Notes under the pieces: model-generated
Told to the model about the DNA's origin: nothing
What the model saw: the letters and a program-made list of their open reading frames with translations, nothing else
The model's database searches: none
Shown here: positions 1 through 6,847 of the stretch, one piece after another
Position numbering within the stretch: position 1 is the stretch's first letter
Layout: every line of letters begins with the position of its first letter
Position numbers and translations under genes: made by a program
Origin: Acidobacteriota bacterium
GTDB lineage: Bacteria; Acidobacteriota; Terriglobia; Bryobacterales; Bryobacteraceae
NCBI GenBank assembly: GCA_023436715.1
Contig: JAEZIJ010000105.1
Location: 1 to 14,352 of the forward strand
Direction: 5' to 3'
DNA: 14,352 nt

Positions 1-1
1 C

Positions 2-64
2 GCGGCTGAGGGCTCCGCTACGGCCGAGGTCGTGCGGTGTGATTCAATACCAATGAAGGGCTGA
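2..64 (+). CDS. possible 3' end of a truncated insertion-sequence transposase
   Basis: An open frame enters from the left edge and ends at TGA 62-64, giving 20 residues that finish with DSIPMKG. It lies just upstream of the paired direct repeats at 78-120, where a transposase gene would end inside its element. The fragment is too short for family assignment and could be open by chance. The transposase reading rests only on its position next to IS-end-like repeats. Confidence 0.2.
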   Translation, partial: AAEGSATAEVVRCDSIPMKG

Positions 65-77
65 CCGGGTGGAAAAC

Positions 78-120
78 TGTTACCCATGTGCCCGGTCTAG
101 AGTGTTACCCATGTGCCCGG
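78..120 (+). repeat. paired 18-nt direct repeats resembling an IS end
   Basis: The 18-mer TGTTACCCATGTGCCCGG occurs exactly at 78-95 and again at 103-120, separated by 7 nt (period 25). Multiple short direct repeats at an element tip, just after a transposase stop codon, are typical of transposase-binding ends in integrase-core insertion sequences such as the IS21/IS481-type families. The repeat is seen directly; the IS identity is inferred. The opposite end is not in the window. Confidence 0.5.
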
Positions 121-138
121 CCGGTCAATTCGTGCCGG

Positions 139-171
139 TTCCGAGCCGCGACCGCGAGGGAGCGGTTTGGC
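139..171. repeat. dispersed palindromic repeat, copy 1 (right arm only)
   Basis: A 33-nt stretch (139-171) is identical to 4789-4821. It contains the core GCCGCGACCGCGAGGGAG. In the second copy this core is the right arm of an 18-bp stem-loop. Here the matching left arm is absent, because the IS-end-like repeats finish at 120 and only the loop-side sequence (about 121-140) is kept. It was probably truncated by the neighbouring mobile element. Confidence 0.6.
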
Positions 172-334
172 GGATTCGCGGGGGGCGCGCCCGGTGTGAT
201 TTTCAACGGAGCGGTTTCATTCCATAACTCATCTTTGCGGTTTCCACTTATCCCGCAGCAGTTCACATCACTTGATCGTATGTAGGATCGGTGGGAGATT
301 GAGTTCAAGGACAGGGTTTCTTGGGGGGATTGCT
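172..334 (+). other. upstream region of the glucosidase operon, no gene
   Basis: I see no protein gene between the left-edge repeats and the ATG at 335; short open frames here lack start context and family character. A G-rich run at 323-328 sits 6 nt before ATG 335 and is the likely ribosome-binding site. The operon promoter should lie here, but I could not identify a convincing -35/-10 pair. Confidence 0.4.
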
Positions 335-3061
335 ATGACAACTCAAACGGGAGGAGCGGAGTTCGCCCGCCTGAAGGAAGCACGCGACTCCGGTAAGCTG
401 TGGCGAAAATGGGGTCCGTATCTCAGCGAACGCCAATGGGGGACGGTTCGCGAGGACTATAGCGACAACGGCGACGCCTGGAACTACCTCAATCACGACA
501 ACGCCCGGTCGCGCGCTTACCATTGGGGCGAGGACGGCCTCGCCGGCTTTTCCGACGAGAAGCAGCGCCTGTGCTTCGCACTGGCTCTCTGGAACGGACA
601 GGATCCAATCCTGAAAGAACGCCTCTTCGGACTTACTAACCCGGAGGGTAACCACGGCGAGGACGTAAAGGAATACTATTTCTACATCGACTCGACGCCG
701 ACACACTCTTACATGAAGTGGTTGTACAAGTACCCGCAGCGGGCATACCCGTACCTCGACTTAGTACAGACCAACCGTAACCGCTCGCGGAATGAATTCG
801 AATACGAGTTGCTCGATACCGGAGTCTTCAATGACAATCGTTACTTCGACGTTTTCGCCGAGTATGCGAAGGACTCGCCGGAGGACGTGCTGATCCGGAT
901 CACAGTAGCCAATCGCGGCCCTGAAGCCGCCACGCTCGACGTTCTGCCCACCTTCTGGTTCCGTAACACCTGGAGCTGGTCGCAGGGCGCGCCGAAGCCG
1001 CGGCTGCGAACGGCGCCCGCCCCGCCCGGCATGCGTGCGATTGCCGCATCGCATCCGGACCTCGGCGAACGGTGGCTGTACGTCGAGGACGATGCGCCGC
1101 TCCTGTTCACCGAAAACGAAACCAACAATCAACGCGTCTTCGGGACGCCGAACGCCAGCCCATACGTCAAGGATGGCATCAACGAGTACATAGTGAGAGG
1201 GTCCCGCGGCTCGGTGAATTCCGAGGAGACCGGCACGAAATCGGCGGCTCATTATCACCTCACTGTCGGGGCGGGACAAACGGCCATCCTGCGCCTCCGG
1301 CTGTCGGACGTCAGTCCCGATAAGGTAAACGCTCCCTTCGAGGATTTCGACAGGCTGTTCGACCAGCGCATTCGCGAAGCCGACGAGTTCTACCGGGCTG
1401 TGACGCCCGCTTCCGTCAGTCCGGAAGGCGCGAAGATCATGCGGCAGGCGCTCGCGGGCATGCTGTGGACCAAACAGTACTACTCGTTCGACGCGTTCCA
1501 ATGGCTGGAGGAGCACGGTGTCGAGCCTTTCACCCTGGGAGGCCGCCCAATAAGGGATCGGGAGTGGGGCCACATGGTCAACGACCACGTGATTTCCATG
1601 CCCGACAAATGGGAGTATCCCTGGTACGCGACATGGGACCTGGCCTTCCATGCGGTTGCGCTCTCGAGTGTGGATGTGGACTTCGCCAAGGAGCAGCTCG
1701 ACATCATGCTGCGAGAGTACTACCAGCATCCCAACGGTCAGATCCCGGCATACGAGTGGAACTTCAGCGATGTGAATCCGCCCGTGCAACCCTGGGCCAC
1801 GATATTTCTCTATCGAATGGAGCAGAGTTTGCGCGGACAAGGCGACATCGAGTTCCTGAAGCGTTCCTTCGGCAAACTGCTGGCCAATTTCACCTGGTGG
1901 GTGAACCGGAAGGACCGCTTCGGAAATAACCTGTTCGAAGGAGGCTTCCTGGGCCTCGACAACATCGGCGTGTTCGACCGCTCGGCGCCGCTCCCGACCG
2001 GCGGCACCCTCGAGCAAGCCGACGGGACGGCATGGATGGCGCTGTTCTGCCAGATGATGCTCGAAGTCGCCGTGGAAGTTGCCGCGTACGACGACGTTTA
2101 CCAGGACCTTGCGGCGAAGTTTGTCGATCACTTCCTGTTGATCGCGCGCGCAATAAACAGGATCGGGCAGGAAGGAATGTGGGACGAGGAAGACGGGTTC
2201 TACTACGACCTCCTCCGTCTGCCCGACGGCAGGTCAACCCGCCTGAAGGTGCGCTCCCTGGTCGGGCTGTTACCGCTCTGCGCAACGACGGTGGTCGAAC
2301 CCTGGCAGAGGGAACGCGTGCCGAGGTTGATGGCGCACTTCGAGGAGCGCGTCAGGCGCACGCCCGAGTTGATGCGATTCGTGCACCCAACCGGCCCTGC
2401 GAACCTCGGATATGCCGAGCGCGGCATCATTGCCCTGGTGAATCAGGATCGCCTGCGCCGCATTCTGTCGCGAATGCTGGACGAGAACGAATTCCTGAGC
2501 CCCTACGGCATTCGCTCGCTCTCGCGCTTCCATCTCGACCACCCGTACAATTTCTGGGTGAATGGGCAGGATTACAGAGTGAACTATCTGCCGGCCGAGT
2601 CCGACACCGGCATGTTCGGCGGCAATTCGAACTGGCGCGGGCCGATCTGGATGCCGATCAACGCGCTCCTGATCCGCGCGCTCACGCAGTTTTACACCTA
2701 CTATGGCGACTCGTTCAAAGTCGAGTGCCCAACCGGCTCGGGCCGGATAATGAACCTTTTCGAGGTGGCCCGGGAAATCTCAGCGCGCCTCGCGCGCATT
2801 TTTGAGCGCGACGAGAACGGACGGCGGCCCGTATATGGCGGGGAGGAGAAGTTCCAGACGGATCCTCACTGGAACGACTACATCCTGTTCTACGAGTACT
2901 TCCATGGCGACATCGGCGCCGGCATCGGCGCAAGCCATCAGACGGGCTGGACGGGTCTGGTTGCCGCACTGATCAACCTGTTTGGCCGGCTCGATGCCAC
3001 GAAGTTCCTCGAGACCGGGAAGGCGCCGACCATGTTTCGGGAGGTGGAGCGCGCAGCGTAA
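335..3061 (+). CDS. GH63 / MGH1-like glycoside hydrolase (glucosidase)
   Basis: This encodes a 908-residue enzyme of the bacterial 'glucosidase' group related to GH63 and mannosylglycerate/glucosylglycerate hydrolases, which invert alpha-glycosidic bonds in glucosides or alpha-glucans. The N-terminal half (about residues 1-370) should be beta-sandwich and the C-terminal half (about 380-900) an (alpha/alpha)6 barrel. Likely catalytic residues are D435 in YATWDLAFHA (general acid) and E854 in LFYEYFHGDIGAG (general base); both are assigned by resemblance to family motifs. Near residues 760-780, NSNWRGPIWMPINALL is a typical barrel motif. ATG 335 was preferred to a TTG at 272 because family members start near 'LKEARDSGKLWRKWGPYLSERQWGTVREDYS'-like sequence and because of the G-rich run upstream. 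No signal peptide is visible, so it is cytoplasmic. It lies 15 nt before a GH13 gene, forming an operon. The exact substrate is not determinable. Confidence 0.9.
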   Translation: MTTQTGGAEFARLKEARDSGKLWRKWGPYLSERQWGTVREDYSDNGDAWNYLNHDNARSRAYHWGEDGLAGFSDEKQRLCFALALWNGQDPILKERLFGLTNPEGNHGEDVKEYYFYIDSTPTHSYMKWLYKYPQRAYPYLDLVQTNRNRSRNEFEYELLDTGVFNDNRYFDVFAEYAKDSPEDVLIRITVANRGPEAATLDVLPTFWFRNTWSWSQGAPKPRLRTAPAPPGMRAIAASHPDLGERWLYVEDDAPLLFTENETNNQRVFGTPNASPYVKDGINEYIVRGSRGSVNSEETGTKSAAHYHLTVGAGQTAILRLRLSDVSPDKVNAPFEDFDRLFDQRIREADEFYRAVTPASVSPEGAKIMRQALAGMLWTKQYYSFDAFQWLEEHGVEPFTLGGRPIRDREWGHMVNDHVISMPDKWEYPWYATWDLAFHAVALSSVDVDFAKEQLDIMLREYYQHPNGQIPAYEWNFSDVNPPVQPWATIFLYRMEQSLRGQGDIEFLKRSFGKLLANFTWWVNRKDRFGNNLFEGGFLGLDNIGVFDRSAPLPTGGTLEQADGTAWMALFCQMMLEVAVEVAAYDDVYQDLAAKFVDHFLLIARAINRIGQEGMWDEEDGFYYDLLRLPDGRSTRLKVRSLVGLLPLCATTVVEPWQRERVPRLMAHFEERVRRTPELMRFVHPTGPANLGYAERGIIALVNQDRLRRILSRMLDENEFLSPYGIRSLSRFHLDHPYNFWVNGQDYRVNYLPAESDTGMFGGNSNWRGPIWMPINALLIRALTQFYTYYGDSFKVECPTGSGRIMNLFEVAREISARLARIFERDENGRRPVYGGEEKFQTDPHWNDYILFYEYFHGDIGAGIGASHQTGWTGLVAALINLFGRLDATKFLETGKAPTMFREVERAA

Positions 3062-3076
3062 GGAACTGGAGGCTTT

Positions 3077-4546
3077 ATGACTTGGCAGGATCACCCTCTC
3101 ATCTATGAAATCAACGCCTGGGCGTGGCTGAACGAGCTGAGCCGTAAGCACGGGCGGAAAATCGATCTCGGAACCGTCCCTGGCAATGAGTGGGACGCGA
3201 TCGAAGAATTGGGCTTCGATGCCGTCTGGCTCATGGGGGTGTGGGAGCGCAGCCCGGCCGGCATTGTAATCGCCCGCGATAAGCAGGGGCTCGAACCCGA
3301 GTTCCGCCGGGTGCTGCCGGACTACTCTCCCGCGGATGTCTCAGGTTCGCCCTACTGCGTACACCGTTACGCTGTAGATCGGCACCTCGGCGGAGAGAAC
3401 GGCCTGGCCGTTGCGCGTGCCGCTTTGGCCGGGAGGAAACTCCGGCTGATTCTGGATTTCGTGCCGAACCATGTGGCGCCCGATCATCCGTGGCTTCTCG
3501 AGCACCCCGACTATTTCATACGGGGCAACGCCGGCGACGTCAGCAGGGACCCGCAGGCTTTCTTCGAGTACGGCGGCAACGTGTTCGCGCGCGGGCGTGA
3601 TCCGTATTTCGCCCCCTGGCCGGATACCGCGCAGTTCAATGCGTTCAGCCCGGCGCTGCGCCTCGCATTCATCGAGACGCTGGGCCAGATTGCCAAGGCC
3701 GGCGACGGCGTCCGGTGCGATATGGCGATGCTGATGATCAACGACATTTTCGAACGCACCTGGGGCCAGCGGGCCGGCGCGCCTCCACCCACTGAGCTCT
3801 GGCGGGACGTGATTCAGGCCGTCAAGACGGCACATCCGGGATTCCTCTTCATTGCGGAGGCCTACTGGGACCGCGAGTGGAACCTGCAGCAACTTGGTTT
3901 CGATTACTGTTACGACAAACGTCTCTATGACCGGCTGGTGCACGAGAACGCCGAATCGGTGCGGCTCCACCTGCTGGCGGATCCCGGCTATCAGAAGAAG
4001 CTGGTCCGGTTTCTAGAAAACCACGACGAACCCCGCGCGGCCGCGACGTTCCCGCAGCCGAAAGAGCGCGCCGCGGCGGTTGCGATGATGACGCTGCCGG
4101 GCGCAAAGCTGATCTACGAGGGACAGATGGAGGGCCGGCATGTCAAACTCCCCGTCCAACTGGGCAGGGAGCCGGATGAACCCGTGAACCAGGGCTTGGA
4201 GGATTTCTATCGCCGCCTGCTGAAGGTCGTCCATGGGGATGGTCTGACCGACGGCGACTGGCGGCTATGTGAGCGCACCGGCTGGCCGGATAACGGATCG
4301 TACATGAACATCCTGGCTTGGTGCGCGCGGAGCGGCGACCGACGGCGGCTCACCGTCGTGAATCTGTCGGACTCGCCGTCTCAAGCTCGGATTCGGGTTC
4401 CATGGGACGACCTGGCTGGAAAGACCCTGCGGCTGACAGATGAGCTATCCGGGGCTGTTTACGCCCCGCGCGACGGCAACGAGATGCGCGACCCCGGCCT
4501 GTTCGTGGACCTGGGTGCGTGGGGGTACAACGTGCTGAGTTTGTAA
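3077..4546 (+). CDS. GH13 alpha-amylase family glycoside hydrolase
   Basis: This is a 489-residue retaining enzyme of the alpha-amylase clan. The four conserved regions are present: DFVPNH (127-132), GVRCDMAM with nucleophile D215, IAEAYW with acid/base E261, and FLENHDEPR with H316 and the transition-state stabiliser D317. A (beta/alpha)8 barrel covers about residues 1-395, and the last ~95 residues look like the C-terminal beta-sandwich. It has no signal peptide, so it should act in the cytoplasm. GGAGG at 3068-3072, 4 nt before the ATG, is a strong ribosome-binding site. The 15-nt gap to the upstream GH63-like gene indicates co-transcription and a shared pathway, plausibly breakdown of storage glucan, trehalose-like sugar or a glucosyl compatible solute. 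Hydrolase versus transglycosylase activity cannot be read from sequence. Confidence 0.9.
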   Translation: MTWQDHPLIYEINAWAWLNELSRKHGRKIDLGTVPGNEWDAIEELGFDAVWLMGVWERSPAGIVIARDKQGLEPEFRRVLPDYSPADVSGSPYCVHRYAVDRHLGGENGLAVARAALAGRKLRLILDFVPNHVAPDHPWLLEHPDYFIRGNAGDVSRDPQAFFEYGGNVFARGRDPYFAPWPDTAQFNAFSPALRLAFIETLGQIAKAGDGVRCDMAMLMINDIFERTWGQRAGAPPPTELWRDVIQAVKTAHPGFLFIAEAYWDREWNLQQLGFDYCYDKRLYDRLVHENAESVRLHLLADPGYQKKLVRFLENHDEPRAAATFPQPKERAAAVAMMTLPGAKLIYEGQMEGRHVKLPVQLGREPDEPVNQGLEDFYRRLLKVVHGDGLTDGDWRLCERTGWPDNGSYMNILAWCARSGDRRRLTVVNLSDSPSQARIRVPWDDLAGKTLRLTDELSGAVYAPRDGNEMRDPGLFVDLGAWGYNVLSL

Positions 4547-4606
4547 GGGCGGCCTGACCGCTCCGTCGAAAATCGGTCGAGACCGCGCGGCTGCTTCCGA
4601 TCGCGA

Positions 4607-4694
4607 GTGGGGCAGCCCCTCGGGCTGCGCCGGCCTCTCAGGCCGACCACGCAGGCGGGCTGGGAGCCCGCCGCAGGGCGAGGCCCTGCCCCAC
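4607..4694. repeat. multi-branched hairpin cluster in convergent spacer
   Basis: An outer 9-bp stem pairs GTGGGGCAG (4607-4615) with CTGCCCCAC (4686-4694). Inside or overlapping it are four successive hairpins, each with a 3-nt loop: 4612-4628 (7 bp), 4631-4645 (6 bp), 4654-4672 (8 bp) and 4674-4688 (6 bp). The first and last hairpins share bases with the outer stem, so the two forms are alternatives. The block lies 60 nt after the GH13 stop codon, between convergent genes, so it could end transcription or stabilise the 3' end of mRNA. No U-tract follows. Confidence 0.6.
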
Positions 4695-4732
4695 TGGGCG
4701 GTCCTGCCCGCGCCAGTTTTCATCGCCTTTGG

Positions 4733-4747
4733 TGGGCCGCAGGCCCA
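4733..4747. repeat. short hairpin with 3-nt loop
   Basis: TGGGCC (4733-4738), loop GCA, then GGCCCA (4742-4747) form a perfect 6-bp stem. It has the same 3-nt-loop design as the hairpins at 4612-4688 and sits between that cluster and the long stem-loop at 4755-4812. Confidence 0.45.
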
Positions 4748-4754
4748 TGCGGCA

Positions 4755-4812
4755 CTCCCTTGCGGTCGCGGCCCGGTTTTGTGCCGTTTTCCGAGCCGCG
4801 ACCGCGAGGGAG
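4755..4812. repeat. dispersed palindromic repeat, copy 2 (complete stem-loop)
   Basis: CTCCCTTGCGGTCGCGGC (4755-4772) and GCCGCGACCGCGAGGGAG (4795-4812) are complementary at 17 of 18 positions, the exception being a G-U-compatible pair in one strand, with a 22-nt loop. The right arm and flank (4789-4821) are identical to 139-171. It is a REP-like intergenic element lying just past the stop codon of the minus-strand lipoprotein gene, where it could act as a bidirectional terminator or mRNA-protecting structure. Confidence 0.65.
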
Positions 4813-4840
4813 CGGTTTGGCACGTGTCTCTGCGCTTCCA

Positions 4841-5575
4841 TCAATTCAGCCAGGTTCCTTCCTCCATCGTCCGCTCGGGGCGGGCGAGGTTACGGATGTC
4901 GTCGAGAGGATTGGCGGAGAGCACCTGCAAATTGGCGGCCTTGCCCGCCGTCACCGTTCCCAGTTCATGGCTTCGCCGCCGGGCAAGCGCGCCGTCGCGC
5001 GTTGCCGCCACGAGTACTTCCATGGGGGAGAGTCCCGCTTCGGCAAGCAGTTGCAGTTCCCGTGCGACGTCGCCGGACGATGCCACCCCGATCGCGACGC
5101 CTTCGGAGGAGAGTTGCCGGGTCTGCCGCATAGCGCGCGCGAGGTCATCGCCGCTGCGCAGCGAGAGCCCGGGTGCGAATACGGCCCGGGAATCGCGGAG
5201 GCGAGCCGCCAGCGCGGGCTCGATCTCCACCGGGAGGCTGCCGTAGGCGGGAGTGCCGATATCGACGAGCTTCCGTAACTCCTCATTGGAACTTGCCGCG
5301 GCGAGGTGCGCCCGATCGAGGTCGATAACCCGGGGAGTGACGTATTTCCCGCGAGCATCCACGTTTTCTGCGCGCGCCGGGGTCGGCACGGTTGCACGGG
5401 CTCCGGCGTCCCCTACACGAGAACCGGCGACGAGGATGACCGATTCGGGCACGGGCGCCGCGCCGGTTCCGTCAATCAGAGTGGCGCCTATGATCGAGAT
5501 CATCGGGGTTTCGTCCACCGGGGCGCAGCCGGAAAGCGCGAGCACGAGCGCGGCGCACGCGATTCGCTTATTCAC
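4841..5575 (-). CDS. amidohydrolase-like lipoprotein, probably inactive
   Basis: A 244-residue protein starts at GTG 5575, which overlaps the TGA of the upstream HAD gene (GTGA). The start begins a clear lipoprotein signal: NKR, a hydrophobic stretch, then lipobox ALSGC with Cys17. Residues 28-80 match the N-terminal beta-sandwich of metal-dependent amidohydrolases (GATLIDGTGAAPVPES, RGKYVTP), and 181-240 match the C-terminal end (GLSPMEVLVAATRDGALA, ELGTVTAGKAANLQVLSANP). The barrel between them is much too short, because typical members exceed 400 residues. The metal-binding HxH after 'PGLID' is replaced by IDLDRAH (84-90), and the usual catalytic GTD is GVASSG (163-168). It is therefore likely a non-catalytic binding or structural lipoprotein, or a decaying gene kept in frame. 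The same frame stays open upstream to 5881, but that part overlaps the HAD gene and is not coding. Confidence 0.7.
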   Translation of the reverse strand: MNKRIACAALVLALSGCAPVDETPMISIIGATLIDGTGAAPVPESVILVAGSRVGDAGARATVPTPARAENVDARGKYVTPRVIDLDRAHLAAASSNEELRKLVDIGTPAYGSLPVEIEPALAARLRDSRAVFAPGLSLRSGDDLARAMRQTRQLSSEGVAIGVASSGDVARELQLLAEAGLSPMEVLVAATRDGALARRRSHELGTVTAGKAANLQVLSANPLDDIRNLARPERTMEEGTWLN

Positions 5576-6267
5576 AGCACCATCTCCAGTTTCAGCCCGT
5601 TCAGGTCTTCCAGCAGGTAATCCGGTGAATAGGAGGCCAGTTCCGCGGGCGGGCAGAGGCCTGTGGCAACCGCAACCGATTGGACCCCGGCGGACTGCGC
5701 CGCGAGCACATCGTTGTGCGCATCGCCCACGTAGGTTATCCGGGAGTTGCCATTGATCCAGCCGCGCCGGCATGCCTCCCCGACGGCAATCGTGACCAGC
5801 CCGGCGCGGTCCGCCGCCATTTCGCCGAAGGCTCCGAACTTGAAATAGGGCTTCAGCCCGGTGCGCTCCATCTTTTTCCATCCGATCCGCGTCAGGTTAC
5901 CGGTCACGAGGCCCAGGATGACTCCGCGCCGTTCGAGCCGCGTCAGGAGCCGTCGCACTCCCGGGCAGGTCTTCCGCTCGAGGTTTGGGCAAGTGCGAAC
6001 GTAGATGGACTGCGCGTGCCGGATCATTTCCGGCATGGCTTCGAGGATGAGCGCTTCCGGAGCACCCGCGCGGCGCAGCATTTCGGTCATGATGACCGGG
6101 TCGAGCATGCCGTGAAGCGGGATGCTATCGGTCGTGGTCTCGAAGCCGGTTGTCTTTCGGATCGCCTCGACCAGCGCCATGCGGTGGTGCGGACCGGCGC
6201 GGCGGATCAGCGTCCCATCGATATCGAACAGGACCAGCACGGGTGTTGTTTTGCCAGTTGCTTCCAC
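5572..6267 (-). CDS. HAD-superfamily phosphatase (phosphoglycolate phosphatase-like)
   Basis: This 231-residue cytoplasmic hydrolase probably dephosphorylates a small phosphorylated metabolite. Motif I is VLFDIDGTL with nucleophile D15 and acid/base D17; motif II is VTGN with T122; motif IV is YVGDAHNDV with D182 and D186. The motif III base is probably a basic residue at 131-132 or R154. A helical cap lies at about residues 25-95, as in subclass C1 enzymes. The start codon is GTG 6267 with only a weak ribosome-binding site; a GTG at codon 10 is an alternative but would leave just four residues before D15. Its stop codon overlaps the GTG start of the lipoprotein gene, so the two are translationally coupled. 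It is divergent from the macro-domain gene with 26 nt between starts. The substrate is unknown. Confidence 0.88.
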   Translation of the reverse strand: MEATGKTTPVLVLFDIDGTLIRRAGPHHRMALVEAIRKTTGFETTTDSIPLHGMLDPVIMTEMLRRAGAPEALILEAMPEMIRHAQSIYVRTCPNLERKTCPGVRRLLTRLERRGVILGLVTGNLTRIGWKKMERTGLKPYFKFGAFGEMAADRAGLVTIAVGEACRRGWINGNSRITYVGDAHNDVLAAQSAGVQSVAVATGLCPPAELASYSPDYLLEDLNGLKLEMVL

Positions 6268-6290
6268 GGAGCAGAACGCCTATTTTACTA
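6258..6290 (+). promoter_or_regulatory. candidate promoter for the macro-domain operon, possibly bidirectional
   Basis: TTGCTT (6258-6263), a 17-nt spacer and TATTTT (6281-6286) make a plausible sigma-70-type promoter whose start would fall at about 6293-6294. That is at the ATG of the macro gene, which has no ribosome-binding site, so a leaderless message is suggested. The opposite strand of the same AT-rich block reads TAAAAT (6287-6282), a good -10 for the divergent HAD gene. The -35 fits are weak on both strands. Confidence 0.35.
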
Positions 6291-6293
6291 TGC

Positions 6294-6842
6294 ATGGAAC
6301 GTGAATTCCCCGGCGGCAAGCGCGTGCGGCTGCTGACGGGCGACATAACGCGCGTGCCCGCCGACGCGATCGTCAATGCGGCCAACTCGCGGCTGGCAGG
6401 CGGGGGCGGTGTGGACGGCGCCATTCACCGCGCCGGAGGACCGTCCATCATGCAGGAACTCGATGAGATCCGTCCGCGCACGGGCGGCTGTGCGACAGGC
6501 AGTGCGGTGGCTACCGCCGCTGGTGATCTGCCCGCCCGGTTTGTGTTCCACGCGGTCGGGCCGGTCTACAGTGGGGGCCGGAACAGGGAAGCCGAACTGC
6601 TCGCATCCTGCTACCGTACGTGCCTGGAGATGGCGGAGGAGCGCGGGCTGAGGGTCGTGAGCTTTCCTTCGATCTCGACCGGGGCATACGGATACCCGGT
6701 CGAGGAAGCCGCCGGCTTGGCGCTGGAGGCGGTTCACGCGCACCTGCTGCGCGAGGATGCGCGGATCGAGGAAGTTTTATTCGTGCTGTTCGACCGTGCC
6801 ACGTTTGCGGCGCACGCACGAGCACTCAAGCGGATAGAATAG
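6294..6842 (+). CDS. macro-domain protein (ADP-ribose-binding / O-acetyl-ADP-ribose deacetylase-like)
   Basis: This 182-residue single-domain macro protein resembles the YmdB/Af1521 type, which bind ADP-ribose and can remove it from O-acetyl-ADP-ribose or acidic protein residues. Hallmarks in order are LTGDITR (14-20), AIVNAANSRLAGGGGVDGAIH (25-45, including N28, N31 and D41) and the phosphate-binding loop SISTGAYGYP (126-135). It fills the usual ~170-residue length with no extra domain and is cytoplasmic. ATG 6294 was chosen because the domain begins almost at once. There is no Shine-Dalgarno sequence, but a promoter-like element fits a leaderless start. It leads a + strand run; the next gene begins 5 nt after its stop codon. 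Confidence 0.9.
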   Translation: MEREFPGGKRVRLLTGDITRVPADAIVNAANSRLAGGGGVDGAIHRAGGPSIMQELDEIRPRTGGCATGSAVATAAGDLPARFVFHAVGPVYSGGRNREAELLASCYRTCLEMAEERGLRVVSFPSISTGAYGYPVEEAAGLALEAVHAHLLREDARIEEVLFVLFDRATFAAHARALKRIE

Positions 6843-6847
6843 AGAGA

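Noticed and set aside
88..285. Short open frames on both strands across the left-edge repeats
   Set aside because: They run through the IS-end-like and palindromic repeats, lack ribosome-binding sites and show no protein-like pattern.
272..334. Earlier TTG start for the glucosidase (21 extra residues)
   Set aside because: The extra residues are unlike the family N-terminus, and ATG 335 has a better upstream G-rich run.
761..2131. Long open frame (456 codons) on the minus strand inside the glucosidase gene
   Set aside because: It is antisense to a well-conserved enzyme with both catalytic motifs, and its translation lacks any recognisable domain. GC-rich codon bias commonly opens such frames.
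5576..5881. Upstream extension of the lipoprotein reading frame
   Set aside because: It would overlap the HAD gene for about 300 nt in another frame. The lipoprotein signal begins exactly at GTG 5575, so the longer form is not supported.
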